A DNA stretch of 64,000 nt from Nocardia abscessus (GCF_015477775.1 NZ_JADLQO010000005.1:410753-474752), one strand, 5' to 3'. Counted from the stretch's first letter, positions 7,672 through 17,343 are shown. Notes: generated by a model not told the origin, from the letters alone. A program made the numbers and translations.

Positions 7672-10500
7672 ATGCTGCACGGACTGTGGTCGCCGGGATC
7701 CGGGTTGCTGCTCTGGCACGACTCGCCGGTCGCCGCGTCGTCCGCCGAGCTCCCCGATCCGCTGGGCAGCGTGTTGCGGGCGTCGAAGTTCCGGCACCGT
7801 GCCGAGGTCCTGGTCGTCGCGAACGGCGTTCCTGCCGCTGCCGCGACCGAGCAGGTGCGCGCGCACGCGCTGGCTCCCGTCGCGGCCGTCGCGGTCCTGC
7901 GGCAGCGGCTGCCCGCCGAGCTGGTCTCGGGAGATCTGCGTTTCCTCGCGCACGTCGCCCACGGCATCGAACGCTGGGTGCGCGCCGGGCGTGTCGTGCC
8001 GGAGCTGCGCCGCGAGGACGGCCAGTGGTGGGTGCGCTGGCGGCTGGTCGGCGGCGAGCGGCAACGCGCCTGGCTGGCCGAGCTCGCGGTCGCCATGCCG
8101 CAGGCCCTGCGCGTGGCCGGGCGTCCGGCGGCGCTGCTCGACGACATGGTCACCGAGCTCACCGATCCGATCGCGCGGGCGCTGGCCGATCTGCCGGATT
8201 CGCCGCATCCCCTGCTGGCCGCTCTGGCCGGGGACACTCCGCTGGACAACGGCAGCTATCAGGTCGCCGAGGTGCTGGAGCGCTGGCGGGCCAGCCTGAC
8301 CGGCGACGAACCCGAACTGGTGCTGCGCCTGCTCGAGCCGGATGGCGAACTCGGCGTCGCCGACGAGTCGGTGGCGCTGTGGCGGCTGGAGGTCTGCTTG
8401 CGGGTCACCGGCGAGGCGCCCAGAACCGTGCCGCTGCACGAAGATCCGAACCTCCTTCGGATCGCGGTGGACAAGCTCGGCGCGGCGCAGCGCGCGTATC
8501 CGAGGTTGCGCGACCTGCCGAGCGATCCGCACAGCATGGATCTGCTGTTGCCCACCGAGGTGGTGCTGGACCTGGTCGCGCACGGCGCGCACGCCCTGCA
8601 CGCCGCGGGAGTCCATCTGCTGCTGCCGCGCGCGTGGAATGTCGCCGAACCGAGCATGCGGCTGCGGGTGGACAGCGCGGTGCCCGCCGCGGAGAGCACG
8701 ATCGGTCTGCGTGGCCTGGTCTCCTACCGCTGGGAGCTCGCGCTCGGCGACATGGTGCTGACGGAGGCCGAGATGCAGCGGCTGGTGCGCGGCAAGTCCG
8801 ATCTGGTCCAGCTGCGCGGGCAGTGGGTGCAGGCCGATCACAAGGCGCTGGCCGCCGCGGCCCGCTACGTCGCCGCGCACACCGACGACTCGCCGGTCAC
8901 CTTCGCGGACATGCTCGGCGAGATCGCGGTCTCCCGCGTGCCGCAGGTGCCGATCACCGAGGTCACGGCCTCCGGATGGGCGGCGGACCTGCTCGACCGG
9001 GCACGCGATCCGGTAGCGGTCGCCCCGCCCGTCGGGCTGAAGGCCGAGCTGCGCCCCTACCAGGAACGCGGCCTGGCCTGGCTGGCCGCCATGAGCCGGA
9101 TGGGTTGCGGCGCGATCCTGGCCGACGATATGGGGCTCGGCAAGACCGTCCAGGTACTCGCTCTGCTGGTGCACGAGCGCGAGGCTGCCGAGGCCTCCGC
9201 CGAGCCGCCCGGCCCGACCCTGCTGGTGTGCCCGATGTCGGTGGTCGGGAACTGGCAGCGCGAGGCGGAGCGGTTCGCGCCCGACCTGCGGGTGTGGGTG
9301 CATCACGGCGCGGGACGGCGGGCCGGCGACGAGTTCGACGAGACGGTCGCCGCCGCGGACCTGGTGGTCACCACCTACGCGCTGCTCGCGCGGGACGCCG
9401 AGGAGCTCGGCAGGCAGCACTGGGCCCGCGTCGTCCTGGACGAAGCGCAGCACATCAAGAACGCGGGAACGCGGCAGGCGCGGGCGGCACGGTCGCTGCG
9501 CGCGCGACATCGGCTGGCGCTCACCGGCACCCCGGTGGAGAACCGGTTGGAAGAGCTGCGCTCCATCATGGATTTCGCGATGCCGAAGGTGCTCGGCAGC
9601 CCCCAGTCGTTCCGCGCGCGCTTCGCGGTGCCCATCGAACGCGAGCGCGACCAGAACGCGATCAGCCGCCTGCGCTGGCTCACCCAGCCGTTCGTGCTGC
9701 GCCGGGTGAAGACCGACCCCACGGTGATCAGCGACCTGCCGGAGAAACTCGAGATGACGGTGCGGGCCAACCTCACCGTCGAGCAGGCCACGCTGTACCA
9801 GGCGGTGGTGGACGACATGCTCGCCAAGATCAAGGACGCGAAGGGCATGGCCCGCAAGGGCGCCGTGCTCGGCGCGCTCACCCGGCTCAAACAAGTATGC
9901 AACCACCCCGCGCACTTCCTGGGCGACGGGTCGGGCATGCTGCACCGCGGCGCGCACCGATCGGGCAAGCTCGCCCTGGTCGAAGACGTCCTGGAGGCGG
10001 TGCTCGCCGATGGTGAGAAGGCTCTGCTGTTCACCCAGTTCCGGGAATTCGGCGAGCTGGTGGCGCCGTATCTGGTCGAGCGATTCGGCGCCGAGATCCC
10101 GTTCCTGCACGGTGGCGTGCCGAAGAAGAAGCGCGACGCGATGGTCACCCGGTTCCAGGCGCCGGACGGGCCGCCGTTGATGCTGCTGTCGCTGAAAGCA
10201 GGTGGCACCGGGCTCAACCTCACCGCCGCCAATCACGTGGTCCACCTGGACCGCTGGTGGAATCCCGCGGTGGAGAACCAGGCCACCGACCGCGCGTTCC
10301 GGATCGGCCAGCGGCGCAATGTGCAGGTGCGCAAGCTGGTCTGCGTGGACACGATCGAGGAGCGGATCGACGAGATGATCAACGGCAAGCGGCAACTCGC
10401 CGATCTGGCCGTCGGCACGGGGGAGAACTGGATCACCGAGCTGAGCACCGACGAATTGCGCGACCTGTTCACCCTCGGTGCGGCGGCGGTGGGCGAATGA
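7672..10500 (+). CDS. SNF2-family DEAD/H-box helicase (HelZ-like)
   Basis: A 942-aa SWI2/SNF2 ATPase. The N-terminal half (to ~residue 440) is the actinobacterial SNF2-associated region. The helicase core has the Walker A loop DDMGLGKTVQ at ~485-494, Walker B DEAQH at ~590, ALTGTPVENRLEELRS, and the C-terminal RecA lobe with LSLKAGGTGLNL followed by RWWNPAVENQATDRAFRIGQ. Relatives such as mycobacterial HelZ are thought to remodel protein-DNA or RNA polymerase complexes; the client here is unknown. ATG 7672 was chosen over adjacent GTG 7669. The frame is open further upstream but lacks similarity. It overlaps the following SWIM gene as ATGA, so the two are probably co-translated and work together. 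Confidence 0.92.
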   Translation: MLHGLWSPGSGLLLWHDSPVAASSAELPDPLGSVLRASKFRHRAEVLVVANGVPAAAATEQVRAHALAPVAAVAVLRQRLPAELVSGDLRFLAHVAHGIERWVRAGRVVPELRREDGQWWVRWRLVGGERQRAWLAELAVAMPQALRVAGRPAALLDDMVTELTDPIARALADLPDSPHPLLAALAGDTPLDNGSYQVAEVLERWRASLTGDEPELVLRLLEPDGELGVADESVALWRLEVCLRVTGEAPRTVPLHEDPNLLRIAVDKLGAAQRAYPRLRDLPSDPHSMDLLLPTEVVLDLVAHGAHALHAAGVHLLLPRAWNVAEPSMRLRVDSAVPAAESTIGLRGLVSYRWELALGDMVLTEAEMQRLVRGKSDLVQLRGQWVQADHKALAAAARYVAAHTDDSPVTFADMLGEIAVSRVPQVPITEVTASGWAADLLDRARDPVAVAPPVGLKAELRPYQERGLAWLAAMSRMGCGAILADDMGLGKTVQVLALLVHEREAAEASAEPPGPTLLVCPMSVVGNWQREAERFAPDLRVWVHHGAGRRAGDEFDETVAAADLVVTTYALLARDAEELGRQHWARVVLDEAQHIKNAGTRQARAARSLRARHRLALTGTPVENRLEELRSIMDFAMPKVLGSPQSFRARFAVPIERERDQNAISRLRWLTQPFVLRRVKTDPTVISDLPEKLEMTVRANLTVEQATLYQAVVDDMLAKIKDAKGMARKGAVLGALTRLKQVCNHPAHFLGDGSGMLHRGAHRSGKLALVEDVLEAVLADGEKALLFTQFREFGELVAPYLVERFGAEIPFLHGGVPKKKRDAMVTRFQAPDGPPLMLLSLKAGGTGLNLTAANHVVHLDRWWNPAVENQATDRAFRIGQRRNVQVRKLVCVDTIEERIDEMINGKRQLADLAVGTGENWITELSTDELRDLFTLGAAAVGE

Positions 10501-11264
10501 GTCCCTTCGTCGACTACTCCGAGTACGGGAAGAAGCTGCCGGTGCGCGGCGGAGGGGAGGCACGCAGCAGGCGGGGTGGGTTCGGGCGCACCTGGTGGGG
10601 CAAGGCCCTGGTCGACTCGGTCGAGCGGATGGCGGAGCCGGGCAGGCTGGCGCGCGGCCGCAATTACGCCAGGTCGGGTCAGGTGGTGAACTACCGGATC
10701 GAGCCGGGTGCGGTGACGGCGGAAGTGCAAGGCAGCCAACCGCGTCCGTTCACGGCGGTGTTCACCGTGCGCCCGCTGCGCGGGGAAGAAATCGCGGAAC
10801 TCATCGAGACCATCCGCTCGGCTCCGGGCATGCTGGCCGAGATCGCCTCGGGCGCATTGCCGACCGGGCTCGGGCCGCTGCTGCTGCCGAGCACCGCGGC
10901 GGAGCTGGATTTCACCTGCACCTGCCCCGACCCGGGCTGGCCGTGCAAGCATGTGGCGGCGGTCTGCTATCTGCTGGCCGAGCGGCTGGACCAACACCCG
11001 CGCGAGATCTTGACCCTGCGCGGACTCGACCTGGACACACTGATCGGTGGCATCGAGCGCGAGCCGGGACCACCCGCTTCCGACGACCCGTACGGTGCGA
11101 ACATCACGTTGCCGGATCTGCCCGCTGTCGAATTCCGCCCGGCGACCGAGGATTTGGATCCGGTCCTGCTGCGCAGGGCGCTGCGGATGACCTCGGCCGA
11201 CGAGACGATCGCCGCGACCGGCCTGCGCGAGCTCACCGCACTGTATCTGCGGTTCGACCGCTGA
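10497..11264 (+). CDS. SWIM zinc-finger protein coupled to the SNF2 helicase
   Basis: A 255-aa protein with a SWIM zinc finger, CTCPDPGWPCKH (residues ~141-152, the CxC...CxH pattern), expected to bind DNA or protein. The N-terminus (GFGRTWWGKALVDSVE) is shared by the family found next to prokaryotic SNF2 helicases. The start codon overlaps the helicase stop (ATGA), and this gene pair is a recurrent arrangement in actinobacteria. The natural inference is that it supplies substrate recognition for the ATPase. The precise process is unknown. Confidence 0.88.
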   Translation: MSPFVDYSEYGKKLPVRGGGEARSRRGGFGRTWWGKALVDSVERMAEPGRLARGRNYARSGQVVNYRIEPGAVTAEVQGSQPRPFTAVFTVRPLRGEEIAELIETIRSAPGMLAEIASGALPTGLGPLLLPSTAAELDFTCTCPDPGWPCKHVAAVCYLLAERLDQHPREILTLRGLDLDTLIGGIEREPGPPASDDPYGANITLPDLPAVEFRPATEDLDPVLLRRALRMTSADETIAATGLRELTALYLRFDR

Positions 11265-11509
11265 GGTTGGTCGGCACCCAGCATCGGGGCTGTCGGTTAC
11301 CGCCGGACTGTCGGGGCGGGATCTGGACCGGCGGAGCGAAGGGACCGGAGACTTCCCGATGCCGGGTGCCTTATCAAGTCTCCCGCCGATCGACCCCGAT
11401 ACGGAACTGCCCTACAGCGCCCGCACACTGCCCTTGCGCCGAACTTGCCGAACTGCCTCCGCGCGCCGCCGGATCGGTCACACGCCGTGCCCGGCGCCGG
11501 AGAAGGGGC

Positions 11510-11537
11510 CCGAACAGGGCAAATGTTCGGATAGGGT
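11510..11537 (+). promoter_or_regulatory. inverted repeat next to the -10 box of the TroA-like gene
   Basis: CCGAACA-N7-TGTTCGG (11510-11530) is a perfect 7-bp inverted repeat, followed one base later by the -10-like hexamer TAGGGT (11532-11537). The start codon comes six bases after that. A protein bound here would block the promoter. The regulator is unknown. The rest of the 279-bp gap from 11265 shows no other clear signal. Confidence 0.45.
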
Positions 11538-11543
11538 GGCGGG

Positions 11544-12341
11544 GTGGCAGGGAAGAGTCCGTTGGGTGGGTTGCCTCGCGACGACCTCGGAACTCCGGTG
11601 GACGTCCGCACGCCGCCGCGCCGGGTGGTGTCGCTCGTTCCGTCGCTGACCGAAGCGGTGGCGCACACCTGTCCGGAGGTGCTGGTCGCAGCGACGCAAT
11701 GGTGCACGCACCCAGCCGATCTGGCGGTCGAGCGGGTCCGCGGCACCAAGAATCCGCACGTGCGCCGCATCGTCGAACTCGCTCCCGACCTGGTGTTGTG
11801 CAACAAGGAGGAGAACCGCCGCATCGACGTCGAACGCCTGCGCGCGGCGGGAGTTCCGGTGTGGGTGACCGCGATAGAGACCGTCGACGAGGCCATCGTG
11901 TCGCTCACCCGGCTCTGCGTGGAGGCGCTCGGCGCCGATGTGCCGGAATGGCTGCGCCGAGCCGAATCCGCTTGGGCGCCACCACCGCCCGTACCGGCGC
12001 GCGCCGCCGTCATCCCGGTCTGGCGCGATCCGTGGATGGTGGTCGGGCGGAACACTTTCACCGGCGACATCGCCCATCGTTTGGGCCTGCGGCTGGTACA
12101 TGCCGATCGCCCCGCCCGCTATCCGCACGTTTCGGAGGCCGAGCTGACCGCGGGCGTCGACCTCGCAGTGCTTCCCGACGAGCCCTACGTCTTCACCGAG
12201 AACGACGGACCCGAAGCGTTTCCGGACATCCCGGTCGCGTTGGTGGAAGGCCGCGCCCTCACCTGGTACGGGCCGTCGTTGGCGACCGCTCGCGCCACGC
12301 TCACCGCGCAACTGGCGCGGGCGGCTCAACCCAGTTCGTAG
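11544..12341 (+). CDS. TroA/BtuF-like helical-backbone binding protein, cytoplasmic
   Basis: A 265-aa protein of the helical-backbone metal/corrinoid receptor fold, with RRVVSLVPSLTEAVA at the start and APDLVLCNKEENRRIDVERL in the middle. Related proteins deliver metals or cobalamin to ABC transporters. This one has no signal peptide or lipobox and no transporter genes nearby, so a cytoplasmic role is likely and a transport role is doubtful. The GTG start is preceded by TAGGGT with six bases between, indicating a leaderless message. The 3' end overlaps the convergent DUF3224 gene by 16 bp. Confidence 0.75.
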   Translation: MAGKSPLGGLPRDDLGTPVDVRTPPRRVVSLVPSLTEAVAHTCPEVLVAATQWCTHPADLAVERVRGTKNPHVRRIVELAPDLVLCNKEENRRIDVERLRAAGVPVWVTAIETVDEAIVSLTRLCVEALGADVPEWLRRAESAWAPPPPVPARAAVIPVWRDPWMVVGRNTFTGDIAHRLGLRLVHADRPARYPHVSEAELTAGVDLAVLPDEPYVFTENDGPEAFPDIPVALVEGRALTWYGPSLATARATLTAQLARAAQPSS

Positions 12342-12733
12342 TCGAACCAGATGTGGTGCGTGCCATCGGCGTCCACCCTCAGTCCGCCGGTGCCCGTGAT
12401 GCCGGTGAGGTCGCCGGTACCGCTGCCGGGGACGATGATGCAGAACTCGTTCGTACGGTCGGAGCCGCTGGTGCTCGCGACGTGCAAGAAATTGAAGGTG
12501 CCCGCGACGCCGCCGAGCGCTCCCTCGAACGACTCCATCGCCGTATAGCTGCCCACGCCCGTGGCCTGGTCGAACGCCGCGGTGAAGACAGTCGACGAGC
12601 GGCCTTCGATCGCGCCGCGGAACTGCTTGGTGATGATGGCGACGCCGACCGGCAGCGCGGTGGTGATCGTGGGATCGGGCACCACCTCGGTCGGGTCGAA
12701 GGAACTCACGGAGAAGGTGCCGGTAACTTTCAC
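12326..12733 (-). CDS. DUF3224 family protein
   Basis: A 135-aa protein matching the DUF3224 pattern: it starts VKVTGTFSVSSFDP, has TKQFRGAIEGRS in the middle and VPGSGTGDLTGITGTGGL near the end. These are probably small beta-barrel proteins with unknown ligand. I chose GTG 12733 because it begins at the usual family N-terminus and has TAGCAT on the minus strand seven bases upstream (leaderless). A longer frame to 12790 adds an unrelated extension. It lies 58 bp downstream of the amidohydrolase on the same strand but appears to have its own promoter. Confidence 0.8.
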   Translation of the reverse strand: MKVTGTFSVSSFDPTEVVPDPTITTALPVGVAIITKQFRGAIEGRSSTVFTAAFDQATGVGSYTAMESFEGALGGVAGTFNFLHVASTSGSDRTNEFCIIVPGSGTGDLTGITGTGGLRVDADGTHHIWFDYELG

Positions 12734-12790
12734 GCGGCAGATGCTAGCTACGGGGGCCGACAGCATCGACCGCTGCGCGGCCCGCACCAC

Positions 12791-13861
12791 TCAGTCCGCG
12801 ATCCGGTAGACGCGCTGCGCCGTGGTGCGGAAGACCTGCGCGAGTTCCGCGGGCCCGCCGCCGTGGCCGGTGACGGCGGTCGCGATCGCCTCGATGCTGT
12901 TCGCGATGCTGGTGACCGGCTTGTCCACGGGGAAGTTCGAGCCCCAGATGAGCCGGTCCGCGCCGAAGACGTCCATGGCGTGCTCGACCAGTGGGCCGAT
13001 CCGGTCGAGCAGGTGCGCCGCGGGCGTCGGCGTGCCGCGCGGCGGGATCGGATGCCCCAGGATCGGCATCGTCAGACCGCTCACCTTCGCGACGACGTTC
13101 GGCCGCGCGGCCAGGGCGGCGAGATCGTCGCGCCACCGCACCAGGAGTTCCCTGCGCAGTCCGGGATGCGTGCCGGTGTGCTTACCGACGCCGCCGAAGA
13201 TCCCCGCGGGCGTGCCGAGGTGGTTCAGCACGATCGGTACCTCGGGATAGCGTTCGGCCAGCGCCGTGACGTCGGGGATGGCGTGCGAGTACACCCACGC
13301 TTCGAAGCACAGGCCGCGCTCGGCCAACTGGGCGAAGCCGTCCAGGAAGGCTTCGGTGGCGAGCTTTCCGGGCGTGTCGGTGAACGATCGCACGCCGGGA
13401 TCGGGGTGGTGGGCGACCATCGTGCGGATGCCGCGCAGCAGCGGTGACGCGGCCGCGTGCGCGTCCAGCAGGTCGGCGAACCCCGGCGCGGCCGGGTCGC
13501 CGCCGGCGAGGATCGCGCCGAGGCGTGGCGCCGCCTCCAGCGGCAGCCCCGCCACCCAGGCGGTCTCCCCGGCCTTGCCCAGCGGTCCCGGCTGCGACCA
13601 TTCGACCTCGATGTGCGCGACCACCTCGACCGGCGCGTTCCCGGCGTCGGCGCGGTAATCGAACGGAAGATAGGGCTTCAGGTAGGCGACCGGGTCTCCG
13701 ACGAACTCGCGATCCCGCCGCGGTGCGAGGCGCTTTGCCGCGTCCACCGGTACCGGCAGCAGCCGGAACAATTTCGCCAAGGCACTGAAATCCCGGGGTG
13801 TGGTGAACGGATCCCACTGGTGGATGTGCGCGTCGATGATCCGAATTTCCGAGAGGTCCAT
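12791..13861 (-). CDS. amidohydrolase, TIM-barrel metal-dependent hydrolase (COG3618 type)
   Basis: A 356-aa amidohydrolase of the family that includes L-fuconolactonase and other lactone hydrolases. IIDAHIHQWDP near the N-terminus supplies the metal-binding HxH. WVYSHAIPD, VLNHLGTPAG and RLIWGSNFPVDKP give the remaining conserved barrel positions. The substrate is not predictable. ATG 13861 was chosen because it begins just before the first beta strand; GTG 13906 would add 15 residues and cannot be excluded. It lies between icmF and the DUF3224 gene on the same strand. Confidence 0.8.
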   Translation of the reverse strand: MDLSEIRIIDAHIHQWDPFTTPRDFSALAKLFRLLPVPVDAAKRLAPRRDREFVGDPVAYLKPYLPFDYRADAGNAPVEVVAHIEVEWSQPGPLGKAGETAWVAGLPLEAAPRLGAILAGGDPAAPGFADLLDAHAAASPLLRGIRTMVAHHPDPGVRSFTDTPGKLATEAFLDGFAQLAERGLCFEAWVYSHAIPDVTALAERYPEVPIVLNHLGTPAGIFGGVGKHTGTHPGLRRELLVRWRDDLAALAARPNVVAKVSGLTMPILGHPIPPRGTPTPAAHLLDRIGPLVEHAMDVFGADRLIWGSNFPVDKPVTSIANSIEAIATAVTGHGGGPAELAQVFRTTAQRVYRIAD

Positions 13862-13955
13862 GTCTGCCGTCCCAACCACGCCGAAGGTTTGCTCGGCGAT
13901 TGTCACACGCCCCGCGCGGGCCGGGCTGGATTATCGGCGGGACCCGGCCCGGTCT

Positions 13956-16900
13956 TCACACGTTGCGGCGGTACTGCCCTCCGACGGTGAAGAACGCATC
14001 CGTGATCTGCTGCAACGTGCACACCCGTGCGGCCTCCATCAAGACCTCGAAAATGTTGTCGTCGGTGCGGGCCACGGCTTCCAGCCGGGCGAGCGCGGCG
14101 TGCGCGGCATCCCGGTTGCGCTGCTGGAATTCGCGCACCCGCCGCAACTGCGACTGCTTCTCCGCCTCGGTGCCGCGCGCCAGTTCCAGCTCCCGGTGCG
14201 GCTCGTCGTGGGAGTTGCGGAAGGTGTTCACCCCGATGATCGGCAGCGATCCGTCGTGCTTGCGCTGTTCGTAGCGCATCGATTCGTCCTGGATCTTGCC
14301 GCGCTGGTAGCCGGTCTCCATCGCGCCGAGCACGCCGCCGCGTTCGCTGATCCGCTCGAACTCGCTCAGCACGGCCTCCTCGACCAGATCGGTGAGCTCG
14401 TCCACCAGGAAACTGCCCTGCAGCGGGTTCTCGTTCATCGCGACGCCCCACTCCCGGTTGATGATGAGCTGGATGGCCAGCGCGCGGCGCACCGATTCCT
14501 CGGTCGGGGTGGTCACCGCCTCGTCGTAGGCGTTGGTGTGCAGGCTGTTGCAGTTGTCGTAGATCGCGATCAGCGCCTGCAGCGTGGTGCGGATGTCGTT
14601 GAAGTTCATCTCCTGCGCGTGCAGTGACCGGCCGGAGGTCTGGATGTGGTACTTCAGCTTCTGCGATCGTTCGTTGGCGCCGTAGCGATCTCGCATGGCG
14701 ACCGCCCAGATGCGCCGGGCCACCCGGCCGATCACCGAGTATTCCGGGTCCATCCCGTTGGAGAAGAAGAACGACAGGTTCGGCGCGAAGTCGTCGATGT
14801 GCATGCCACGCGCGAGGTAGGCCTCCACGTAGGTGAACCCGTTGGCGAGGGTGAAAGCCAGCTGGCTGATCGGGTTCGCGCCCGCTTCGGCGATGTGGTA
14901 GCCGGAGATCGACACCGAGTAGAAATTGCGGACGCCGTTGCGCACGAACCATTCCTGGATGTCGGCCATCATGCGCAGGCTGAACTCGGTGGAGAAGATG
15001 CAGGTGTTCTGGCCCTGGTCCTCCTTGAGGATGTCGGCCTGCACCGTGCCGCGCACCGTGGCCAGCGTCCGCGCGCGTAGCTCGGCCGCCTCGTCCTCGG
15101 TCGGCGGCCGTCCCTGCTCGGCCGCGAATCGATCGAGCGCCTGATCGATCGCGGTGTTCAGGAAGTAGGCCAGGATGGTGGGCGCCGGGCCGTTGATGGT
15201 CATCGACACCGAGGTGGTCGGGGCGGTCAGGTCGAAACCGTCGTAGAGCACCTTCATGTCGTCGAGCGAGGCGATCGACACCCCGGAGGTGCCGACCTTG
15301 CCGTAGATGTCGGGCCGCTCGGCGGGATCGTGCCCGTAGAGCGTCACCGAATCGAACGCGGTGGACAGCCTTTTCGCGTCGGAATGCTCGCTGAGCACCT
15401 TGAACCGGCGGTTGGTGCGGAACGGGTCGCCTTCGCCCGCGAACATGCGCGCCGGGTCCTCGTTGTCGCGTTTGAACGCGAACACCCCCGCGGTGAACGG
15501 GAACCGGCCGGGCAGGTGCTCGGCGCGCAGGAAGCGCAGCAGCTCACCGTGATCGGTGAAGCGGGGCAGCGCGACGCGCGGAATCGAGTTGCCGGACAGG
15601 GTCTCCCGGCGCAGCGGGGTATGAATCTCCCGGTCGCGCACCCGGACCACCTGTTCGTCTCCGCGGTAGGACTCGGCGAGCGCGGGCCACTCGGCCAGCA
15701 GCGCGGTGTTCGCGGGCGTCAGATCGGCGCGGGCGCGTTCGGCCAGTTCGGCGACCGCGGTGTCGCCGGGCAGCTCGGCAGCCACTTGCTCGAGGCGTTG
15801 CAGCCGTTGCGCGGCGAGCGCTTGGGCGGCGGTCTCGGCGTGGTAGCCGCGCACGGTCTCGGCGATCTCGGCCAGGTAGCGCACCCGCGCGGGCGGGATG
15901 AGCTGGGCGAAGCGCGTGGAGGTCCGGGTGTCCACCCGGGGCAGGGCGCCGGGCTCGAGCCGCAGGCCGTGCTGCGCGAGCAGCCCCGTCAGGTGTTGGT
16001 AGAGCGCCGTCACGCCGTCGTCGTTGAACGTCGCCGCGCTGGTGCCGAAGACCGGCATGTCCTGCGGCGCGGCGTGGAACTCCTCCCGGTTGCGGATCAG
16101 CTGGCGGGCCACGTCGCGCAGCGCGTCCGCCGCGCCGCGGCGCTCGAACTTGTTGATCGCCACCACGTCCGCGAAGTCCAGCATGTCGATCTTCTCCAGC
16201 TGGGAGGCGGCGCCGAACTCGGGTGTCATCACGTACATCGACACGTCGACGTAATCGGTCACCGCCGCGTCGCCCTGACCGATGCCAGGCGTCTCCAGGA
16301 TGACCAGGTCGTATCCCGCTGCCTTGCAGGCGGTCACGATGAGATCGATGTTGTCCGGCAGTTCCCGTCCGCCGCGGGTGGCCAGCGAGCGGAAGAAGAC
16401 GTGCTCGCCGTCGAGCGCGTTCATCCGGATGCGGTCGCCCAGCAGCGCGCCGCCGCCGCGCCGCCGGGTCGGGTCGACCGCGAGGATCGCGACGCGCACC
16501 TTGTCCTGCTGATCCGAACGCAGCCTGCGCACCAATTCGTCGGTGAGCGAAGACTTTCCGGAGCCGCCGGTGCCGGTGATGCCCAGGACCGGCACGGTCC
16601 GCGCGGACGCGGCGTCGGCCAGCTCGAGCCGGTCTTCCTCCGGCAGCGCGTTCGCCTGCAGGCAGGTGATGACGCGGGCCAAGGCGGCGCGCTCACCGGC
16701 GAGCACCGCGTCCGGTACCGGCGGCTCGGCCGCGAGGTCGATGTCGCACGCGCGGATCAACTGATTGATCATGCCCGGCAGACCGAGCCGCTGTCCGTCC
16801 TCGGGGGAGAAGATCGTCACGCCGGATGCGGCCAAGCGCGCGATCTCCTCCGCGACGATCACGCCACCGCCGCCGCCGAAGATCCGCACGTGCTCGGCTC

Positions 16901-17174
16901 CGGCCTTGCGCAACGCGTCGGCCAGGTATTCGAAGTACTCGACATGACCACCCTGATAGGAGCTGACCGCGACGCCCTGGGCGTCCTCGGTGAGCACCGC
17001 GTCGACCACCTCGCTGACCGAGCGGTTGTGGCCGAGGTGGATCACCTCCGCGCCCTGGCTCTGCAGGATGCGGCGCATGATGTTGATCGCCGCGTCGTGC
17101 CCGTCGAACAGGGCCGCTGACGTGACGAAACGAACGGGATGGGTGGGTGCGTAGAGCGCGCTGCTGTCGGCCAC
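13956..17174 (-). CDS. icmF: fused isobutyryl-CoA mutase with GTPase chaperone domain
   Basis: A 1072-aa adenosylcobalamin enzyme that interconverts isobutyryl-CoA and butyryl-CoA. Domain order is diagnostic: B12-binding domain first (FDGHDAAINIMRR, with His26 as cobalt ligand), then a MeaB-like G domain around residue 200 (GITGTGGSGKSS), then the large TIM-barrel substrate domain to the C-terminus. Methylmalonyl-CoA mutases lack this fusion. GTG 17174 is supported by GGAGGAA just upstream. It is divergent from the DUF2157 gene. A 20-bp motif shared with the mmsA promoter stands 31 bp upstream, which ties it to the valine operon. The adenosyltransferase at 61334 could supply its cofactor. Confidence 0.95.
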   Translation of the reverse strand: MADSSALYAPTHPVRFVTSAALFDGHDAAINIMRRILQSQGAEVIHLGHNRSVSEVVDAVLTEDAQGVAVSSYQGGHVEYFEYLADALRKAGAEHVRIFGGGGGVIVAEEIARLAASGVTIFSPEDGQRLGLPGMINQLIRACDIDLAAEPPVPDAVLAGERAALARVITCLQANALPEEDRLELADAASARTVPVLGITGTGGSGKSSLTDELVRRLRSDQQDKVRVAILAVDPTRRRGGGALLGDRIRMNALDGEHVFFRSLATRGGRELPDNIDLIVTACKAAGYDLVILETPGIGQGDAAVTDYVDVSMYVMTPEFGAASQLEKIDMLDFADVVAINKFERRGAADALRDVARQLIRNREEFHAAPQDMPVFGTSAATFNDDGVTALYQHLTGLLAQHGLRLEPGALPRVDTRTSTRFAQLIPPARVRYLAEIAETVRGYHAETAAQALAAQRLQRLEQVAAELPGDTAVAELAERARADLTPANTALLAEWPALAESYRGDEQVVRVRDREIHTPLRRETLSGNSIPRVALPRFTDHGELLRFLRAEHLPGRFPFTAGVFAFKRDNEDPARMFAGEGDPFRTNRRFKVLSEHSDAKRLSTAFDSVTLYGHDPAERPDIYGKVGTSGVSIASLDDMKVLYDGFDLTAPTTSVSMTINGPAPTILAYFLNTAIDQALDRFAAEQGRPPTEDEAAELRARTLATVRGTVQADILKEDQGQNTCIFSTEFSLRMMADIQEWFVRNGVRNFYSVSISGYHIAEAGANPISQLAFTLANGFTYVEAYLARGMHIDDFAPNLSFFFSNGMDPEYSVIGRVARRIWAVAMRDRYGANERSQKLKYHIQTSGRSLHAQEMNFNDIRTTLQALIAIYDNCNSLHTNAYDEAVTTPTEESVRRALAIQLIINREWGVAMNENPLQGSFLVDELTDLVEEAVLSEFERISERGGVLGAMETGYQRGKIQDESMRYEQRKHDGSLPIIGVNTFRNSHDEPHRELELARGTEAEKQSQLRRVREFQQRNRDAAHAALARLEAVARTDDNIFEVLMEAARVCTLQQITDAFFTVGGQYRRNV

Positions 17175-17204
17175 GGAATTCCTCCGGCGAGTCCATTGGC
17201 GCCC

Positions 17205-17224
17205 GATACTAGGACGTCAAACTA
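17205..17224 (+). promoter_or_regulatory. 20-bp motif upstream of icmF, shared with mmsA promoter
   Basis: GATACTAGGACGTCAAACTA differs at only three positions from the sequence at 18453-18472 upstream of mmsA. It contains the core palindrome GACGTC and is flanked by TAGGA/TCCTA arms. It lies between icmF and the divergent DUF2157 gene. A common operator or activator site for isobutyryl-CoA metabolism is inferred; the binding protein is not identified. Confidence 0.55.
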
Positions 17225-17343
17225 ATCCTACGGTGACTGCCATCACATCGCCAGGGATCCGAGTCGTGCCGGTTCCCCGGCTGCCCAGGAGGTCCGAACC
17301 CGGTTCGCGTTGTGCCGTCGGCCGACTCGGACATACTGGGCGC

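Noticed and set aside
11359..11649. 96-codon plus-strand frame before the TroA-like gene
   Set aside because: It overlaps the promoter, the inverted repeat and the gene start in another frame, with no ribosome site or similarity.
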